The notes under the pieces were generated by a model, which was given only the letters and a program-made list of their open reading frames with translations, did not search any database and was not told the origin of the DNA. A DNA stretch of 44,904 bases from Micromonospora sp. AMSO31t (GTDB lineage: Bacteria; Actinomycetota; Actinomycetes; Mycobacteriales; Micromonosporaceae). Position numbers and translations under genes: made by a program. Below, in pieces: positions 40,645 through 44,904 of the stretch (the stretch's first letter is position 1; every line of letters starts with the position of its first letter). The stretch is taken from positions 1-44,904 of the forward strand of contig NZ_WBKT01000036.1 of NCBI RefSeq assembly GCF_008868175.1, read 5' to 3'.

Positions 40645-41555
40645 CGACACCGATCGTCGGCATCGACATCGGCGGCACGAAGACGGCGGCCGCGCTGGTC
40701 GACCCGGGCGGGCAGGTGCGGGAGCGCCGCGAGGCGCCCACCCCCGCCCGGTCCGGGCCCGAGGCCGTGCTGGACGCCGCCGCCCGGCTGGCCGCCGACC
40801 TGCTCGGCGCGACCACCGGTCCGGTGGGGGTGGGCACGGCCGGCACGGTCGATCCCACGACGGGCGGCATCCGGTACGCCACCGACAGCCTGCCCGGCTG
40901 GACCGGCACCCCGGTCGCCGCCGCGCTGGCCGCCCGGCTGGGCCGACCCGTGCGGGTCACCAACGACGTGACCGCCGCGGCACTCGGCGAATGCTGGGCC
41001 GGCGCCGCACGGGGCCACGCGCACGTGCTGCTGGTGGCCGTCGGCACCGGGCTGGGCGGGGCCGTGATCCGGCACGGCCGCGTCGAGACCGGTGCCCGCG
41101 GCGCCGCCGGCGAGGTCGGGCACCTGCCGGCCCCCGGCGCCGAACGGCTGCGGTGCGGGTGCGGCCGGCACGGGCACCTGGAAGCGATCGCCTCGGGCAG
41201 CGGGCTGGCCGCCGCGTACGCCATCGAGACCGGCACCCGCGTCACCGGACGGACCGTGGCGGACCGCGCGGCGGCCGGCGACGGGGTCGCCCGGCGGGTC
41301 GTCGACCGGGCCGGCGCCGCCCTCGGCGCGGCCCTGGCGGGACTGGTGGCCCTGCTCGACCCGGACGCCGTCCTCGTGGCGGGCGGAGCGGGCGCCGGCC
41401 TGCTGCCCGCCGCGTCGGCCGCCTACGCGGCCGAGGTGCCCGCGGGCTGGGCCGGCGTCCCGCTGCGGCCCGCCACGCTGGGCGCCGACGCCGTCGTGGT
41501 CGGCGCCGCCCGACTGGCCATGGACGACCCCGACAGCGAAAGGACCGACGGGTGA
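40641..41555 (+). CDS. nanK: ROK-family sugar kinase, candidate N-acetylmannosamine kinase
   Basis: A 304-residue cytosolic kinase. The phosphate-binding N-terminus is VGIDIGGTKTAAAL (6-19); the catalytic region has VTNDVTAAALGE with the predicted base Asp, then VAVGTGLGGAVI and the ROK signature GAAGEVGHLP. The zinc motif reads RCGCGRHGHLE, so the usual third Cys is His while the other ligands remain. It lacks a DNA-binding domain, so it is a kinase rather than a ROK repressor. The next gene is NanE, which uses ManNAc-6-phosphate, making ManNAc the best-supported substrate; glucose or another N-acylated hexose remains possible. ATG overlaps the permease stop. Confidence 0.8.
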   Translation: MTTPIVGIDIGGTKTAAALVDPGGQVRERREAPTPARSGPEAVLDAAARLAADLLGATTGPVGVGTAGTVDPTTGGIRYATDSLPGWTGTPVAAALAARLGRPVRVTNDVTAAALGECWAGAARGHAHVLLVAVGTGLGGAVIRHGRVETGARGAAGEVGHLPAPGAERLRCGCGRHGHLEAIASGSGLAAAYAIETGTRVTGRTVADRAAAGDGVARRVVDRAGAALGAALAGLVALLDPDAVLVAGGAGAGLLPAASAAYAAEVPAGWAGVPLRPATLGADAVVVGAARLAMDDPDSERTDG

Positions 41556-42250
41556 ACGTGCTCGACGACCTGGCCGGCGGGCTGGTGGTGTCCTGCCAGC
41601 CGCTGCCCGACGACCCCGGCGACCCGATGCGCGACCCGTACGTGCAGGCCCGGGTGGCCGCCGCGGTGGTGCGCGGCGGCGCGGTGGCGGTCCGGGTCAA
41701 CGGACCCGACGACGTCGCCGCGGTACGCTCCGTCGTCGACGTGCCGGTGATCGGGCTCTACAAGCACGGCACCGAGGGCGTCGTCATCACCCCGACCGCG
41801 GCCCACGCCCTCGACGTGGCGCTGGCCGGCGCGGACATCATCGCGATCGACGCCACCGACCGGCCCCGACCCGACGGACGCACCTTCGCCGACACGGTCC
41901 GCCTGATCCGCGAACGGACCGACGCGCTGATCCTGGCCGACGTCTCCACCGCGGCGGAGGGCGTCGCCGCCGTCGCGGCCGGCGCCGACGCGGTCGCCAC
42001 CACGCTGTCCGGCTACACCCCGGCCAGCCCACCGACTGACGGGCCCGACCTCGGGCTCGTGGCGCGACTCGTCGCACAGCTGTCCGTGCCGGTGATCGCC
42101 GAAGGGCGGTACCGCACCACGGAACAGATCGGCCGGGCCTTCGAGGCGGGTGCGCACGCGGTGGTGATGGGCAACGCCGTCACCTCACCGCTGTGGATCA
42201 CCCGCCGGCTCGTGCCGGCCACCCCCCGCGCGGCGAGCGCGCCCAGATAA
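41552..42250 (+). CDS. nanE: N-acetylmannosamine-6-phosphate 2-epimerase
   Basis: A 232-residue (beta/alpha)8 enzyme that turns ManNAc-6-phosphate into GlcNAc-6-phosphate. Recognisable family positions include LVVSCQPLPDDP at the start, VIGLYKHGTEG with the catalytic lysine, IIAIDATDRPRPDG, ILADVSTAAEG and the second catalytic residue in VIAEGRYRTTEQ, with the phosphate grip near AVVMGNAVTSP. The GTG overlaps the kinase stop by four bases. No sialic acid lyase, sialidase, nagA or nagB is in the window, so this operon feeds the pathway at ManNAc or at an unusual amino sugar. Confidence 0.92.
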   Translation: MNVLDDLAGGLVVSCQPLPDDPGDPMRDPYVQARVAAAVVRGGAVAVRVNGPDDVAAVRSVVDVPVIGLYKHGTEGVVITPTAAHALDVALAGADIIAIDATDRPRPDGRTFADTVRLIRERTDALILADVSTAAEGVAAVAAGADAVATTLSGYTPASPPTDGPDLGLVARLVAQLSVPVIAEGRYRTTEQIGRAFEAGAHAVVMGNAVTSPLWITRRLVPATPRAASAPR

Positions 42251-42262
42251 CAGGGAGTGCAG

Positions 42263-43903
42263 ATGAGAAGACGGACCCTCCTGGCCACCGGCGTGGCCGG
42301 GCTGACCACCGTGGCCATCGGCCGGCCCGCCCTCGCCGGGCCCGGCAGGCGGCAGCTGACCGTGGCACTCGTGCCGTTGGACGACCGGCCGGTCAACACG
42401 TACGCCCCGCAGATGACCGCGGCGAGCGCCGGCGCGCAGGTGCGGCTGCCGCCGCAGGAGCTGCTGGGCCGCTTCTTCACCCCCGGCGACGGGGCCGCCA
42501 TCGCCCGCTGGCTGGGCGGCACCGGCGACGCCGACGGGTACGTGATCTCGGTGAGCATGCTCGCCTACGGCGGCCTGATCGCCTCCCGTACCGCCGCACC
42601 GACCCTGGCCGCCGCCCTGGACAACCTGGCCGCCATCCGGAACCTGCGCGCGACCCGGCCGGACGCGGTGATCGAGGTGCACGACACCATCCAGCGCCTC
42701 GCCGTCACGAGCACCGGCACCGAGCTGGACAGGTACCGCGACGCGCTGGTCAGCTGGGCGAAGCTCTACGACCAGGTGGTCAACCTCGGGCAGGATGAGC
42801 TGCGGGCCCAGCTCGACGCCGTCCGGGCGCAGATCCCGGACCAGGTCGTCGAGGACTACCTCGCCGCGCGGGCCCGCAACCACCAGGTCAACCGGCTCAT
42901 GGTCGAGTGGGTCGCCGACGGCACGATCAGCCACCTCGTGCTCTCCGAGGACGACACCGCGCCGGTCGGTCTGGCCCGGGCCGAGCGGGTGGAACTGGAG
43001 GCGCTCGTCGCCCGCCTCGGCGTCGGCGACCGGGTGGAGATCTTCCCCGGCGCCGACGAGGTCGACGCGCTGCTGGTCGCCCGTGTGATCGCGGCCGGCA
43101 CGACCCCCACCTACCGGCTGGAGTACGCCGGCGTCTCCGGCGAGAACTGGACCGCCCAACTGGAGGGCATCCCGTTCGCGGAGAACATCCGCCGGCACGT
43201 GGCCGCCGTGGGCGGCCGGGTCGTCAGCGGCGAGGCGGACATCGTGCTCGCCGTGAACACCCCCTCGGCGGCGCCCGCCCAGCGGGCCGCCGACCTGGAC
43301 GCCTTCGTCGGGCGGATCGGTGAGCTGCTGGCCGCCGGCACCCCGGTCATCGTGGTGGACCCGCTCATCGTCAACAAGGCCGACCACGACCTGGTGGCGC
43401 GGATGGAGAGCGGCATCGATCTCGCGGCGCTGCTGTCCTACTCGGGGTGGAACACCGGCGGCAACGCGCTCGGCCTGGCGCTCGGGCACGGCACCGCCCG
43501 CTGGGCGTACCTGCGCTCCTCGGGCAGCGGTTTCGGCGTGCCCGAGCTGCGCGGGCCCGGCCAGGCGCACGCCGAATACCTGCTCTACCGGTTCGTCAAG
43601 GACGACCCGTGGAAGAACATCGTGCAGGTCGAGGCGTACGCGCACGCGCGGGCGCAGGGCTGGGACCCGCTCGCGCTCACGCCCGAGCAGAAGAGCTACT
43701 TCGACGGCTGGGTGCGTGAGCGGCTCGTGCCGCTGACCGAGCGGTACTTCGCTGACCACTTCGCCGGGCACCGCGTCGTGCTGGGCCGGCGGGGCGCCAG
43801 GACGTTCACGGCGACGCTGACGCGCTTCGAGTCGGCGCGCGTCGAGCTGCCGTGGGACCGGCTCTTCGAGGTGATCCTGGAACCCCGGCTGCAGCTGTCC
43901 TGA
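42263..43903 (+). CDS. Tat-exported DUF4127 protein of unknown function
   Basis: A 546-residue protein with a Tat-like leader (MRRRTLLATGVAGL) cleaved near residue 25. The mature part matches DUF4127: it begins with VALVPLDDRPVNTYAP, then PPQELLGRFFTPGD, VISVSMLAYGGLIASR, HLVLSEDDTAPVGL, a central EYAGVSGENWTAQLEG, VVDPLIVNKADHDLV, and LSYSGWNTGGNALGLALGHG. Conserved acids (Asp-Asp-Arg, Glu-Asp-Asp) and Asn/Gly/Thr clusters look like an active site, but no reaction is known to me. The ATG at 42263 is favoured over GTG 42257 because AGGGAG precedes it. It closes an operon with an importer, ROK and NanE, so a glycan- or amino-sugar-releasing role outside the cell is suggested. Confidence 0.8.
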   Translation: MRRRTLLATGVAGLTTVAIGRPALAGPGRRQLTVALVPLDDRPVNTYAPQMTAASAGAQVRLPPQELLGRFFTPGDGAAIARWLGGTGDADGYVISVSMLAYGGLIASRTAAPTLAAALDNLAAIRNLRATRPDAVIEVHDTIQRLAVTSTGTELDRYRDALVSWAKLYDQVVNLGQDELRAQLDAVRAQIPDQVVEDYLAARARNHQVNRLMVEWVADGTISHLVLSEDDTAPVGLARAERVELEALVARLGVGDRVEIFPGADEVDALLVARVIAAGTTPTYRLEYAGVSGENWTAQLEGIPFAENIRRHVAAVGGRVVSGEADIVLAVNTPSAAPAQRAADLDAFVGRIGELLAAGTPVIVVDPLIVNKADHDLVARMESGIDLAALLSYSGWNTGGNALGLALGHGTARWAYLRSSGSGFGVPELRGPGQAHAEYLLYRFVKDDPWKNIVQVEAYAHARAQGWDPLALTPEQKSYFDGWVRERLVPLTERYFADHFAGHRVVLGRRGARTFTATLTRFESARVELPWDRLFEVILEPRLQLS

Positions 43904-43909
43904 CCGGAC

Positions 43910-43949
43910 GACCGGTCGCGCCGGTGTTGATCTGCCGGCGCGACCGGTC
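43910..43949. terminator. Bidirectional terminator hairpin
   Basis: A perfect 15-bp stem (GACCGGTCGCGCCGG at 43910-43924 with 43935-43949) and a 10-base loop lie between the convergent DUF4127 and ion-channel genes. Confidence 0.85.
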
Positions 43950-43967
43950 CGGTGCTGCTTGTGGCGG

Positions 43968-44903
43968 TCAGCCCGCGCGCTCGCGGTGCTGGCGCGGTCG
44001 GTGCTGCCCGTCCTCGCGGTCGATGCGCAGCTCCCGTTCGAGCTCGCCGATGACCGCGCGCAGGTCGTCCAGCCGCTGGGTGAGCGCGATCCGGTCGAGC
44101 TCGTCGGGGATACCGTCGCCGTCCTCGTCGTAGTCCGGGGACAGCCGCTCGGTCATCTCCAGCCGGCGGGCCTCCTCCATGGAGTTGACGATGACCGCGA
44201 TCAGGATGTTGAGCAGCAGGTTCACCGTGATCAGCACATAGCTGACGTAGTAGACGAGGGTCCACGGCGACACCGCCATGCCCTGCTGGAGCAGATCCGG
44301 CAGCGTCTCCAGCGACAGCAGCACGAACAGGGTCAGCAGCGAGCGGCCGATGTCGCCGTACTGCTCCGGATATCGCTCCCCAAGGATCAGCCAGCCGGCC
44401 ATGCCGTACACGTAGAGGGTGACCGCGGCCAGGGCGAGGAACCCCGCGACACCGGGAAGGCTCCGCCACAGCGCCGCCACGATGGTGCGCAGCCCGGGTG
44501 AGAACCGCACCAGCCGCAGCACCCGGGCGACCCGCAGGAACCGCAGCACCCCCGAGTCACCGTGCAGGCCCGGAATGAAGATGCTGGCGATGACCAGGAA
44601 GTCGAAGACGTTCCAGCCGTGCCGGAAGAAGTCCTGCGGCCGGCGACCGAAGGCCAGCACCCGGATCGCGATCTCCACGACGAAGACGAGCCGGAAGAAC
44701 CACTCCAACCAGCGCAGGACGGGGTGTGCCGCGCCGACGTCGCGGTAGGTCTCGAAGCCGAGCACCACCCCGTTGAGCATGATGACCACGACGATCACCA
44801 CGTCGAAGGCGCGCGAGTCGGCGATGAGCCGGCAGCGCTCCGCCAGGCTCGATCGTGGGGCCGGCGCTGCGTGTCGTTGCCCCGGCACGGTCGGCAGCCT
44901 CAC
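43968..44903 (-). CDS. Single-domain voltage-gated cation channel (BacNav-like)
   Basis: A 311-residue membrane protein with one six-helix voltage-gated channel unit, expected to form tetramers. S1-S3 span about 33-112; S4 has arginines every third position (R121, R124, R127, R130, R133); the pore loop is VLLSLETLPDLL with filter glutamate E199, where classical bacterial sodium channels have LESWAS. S6 is at about 215-240. After it, residues 259-270 form an acidic calcium-binding-like loop (DEDGDGIPDELD), then a short coiled coil to about 293. The start is uncertain: GTG 44903 is one base from the window end, so the true start may lie outside. Ion selectivity is not predictable here. Confidence 0.82.
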   Translation of the reverse strand: MRLPTVPGQRHAAPAPRSSLAERCRLIADSRAFDVVIVVVIMLNGVVLGFETYRDVGAAHPVLRWLEWFFRLVFVVEIAIRVLAFGRRPQDFFRHGWNVFDFLVIASIFIPGLHGDSGVLRFLRVARVLRLVRFSPGLRTIVAALWRSLPGVAGFLALAAVTLYVYGMAGWLILGERYPEQYGDIGRSLLTLFVLLSLETLPDLLQQGMAVSPWTLVYYVSYVLITVNLLLNILIAVIVNSMEEARRLEMTERLSPDYDEDGDGIPDELDRIALTQRLDDLRAVIGELERELRIDREDGQHRPRQHRERAG

Positions 44904-44904
44904 C

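Noticed and set aside
1..44904. CRISPR arrays, tRNA/rRNA genes, insertion sequences, phage or toxin-antitoxin genes
   Set aside because: No direct-repeat/spacer pattern, no cloverleaf, no transposase or integrase and no small toxin-like pair was seen.

Overview
The window is very GC-rich (roughly 70% or more), with actinomycete-type codon use, GTG/TTG starts, Tat-exported enzymes and short actinobacterial promoters. A Micromonosporaceae-like soil or plant-associated actinomycete is the best guess (inference, no phylogeny run). There are no rRNA, tRNA, CRISPR, phage or insertion-sequence genes. Most of the window is a carbohydrate-utilisation region.

Layout. (1) 1-562: a perfect 54-bp inverted repeat at base 1, probably a fold-back at a sequence end, cuts a lipoprotein gene; a VOC/glyoxalase-like gene follows. 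(2) 846-3453: kdgK and eda (KDG kinase, KDPG aldolase), divergent from an IclR regulator. (3) 3493-18121: two divergent sets of exported enzymes. Leftwards: a beta-helix pectate-lyase-like protein, a GH79-like enzyme, an unassigned clan GH-A enzyme, a second GH79-like enzyme and a GH28. Rightwards: a five-part GH2 and a third GH79-like enzyme. They share a 364-bp control region with mirrored promoters and four palindromic operators. (4) 18248-29302: LacI regulator, ABC importer (binding protein, ATPase, two permeases), manD, uxaA and a fructuronate/tagaturonate reductase in one coupled leftward operon, with uxaC divergent. (5) 29530-33071: a regulator with SufR-like cysteines, two small membrane proteins (one DUF2231), GTP cyclohydrolase I and a ferredoxin-reductase-like flavoprotein. 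(6) 33130-43903: a secreted beta-propeller protein divergent from a LacI regulator, FAD oxidoreductase, ABC sugar importer without ATPase, ROK kinase, NanE and a Tat-exported DUF4127 protein, under three palindromic operators. (7) 43968-44903: a single-domain voltage-gated cation channel.

How it fits together. Regions 2-4 make a near-complete system: exported enzymes release glucuronate and galacturonate from an acidic plant-type polymer; an unusual PotABCD-like importer takes up the products; UxaC, the reductase, ManD and UxaA carry both uronate branches to 2-keto-3-deoxygluconate; KdgK and Eda finish to pyruvate and glyceraldehyde-3-phosphate. A LacI-type operator motif occurs at both the enzyme promoters and the importer/lacI promoter, so regions 3 and 4 look like one regulon. 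Region 6 looks like a separate, little-described amino-sugar system. Its substrate and the roles of DUF4127 and the FAD enzyme cannot be read from sequence alone.
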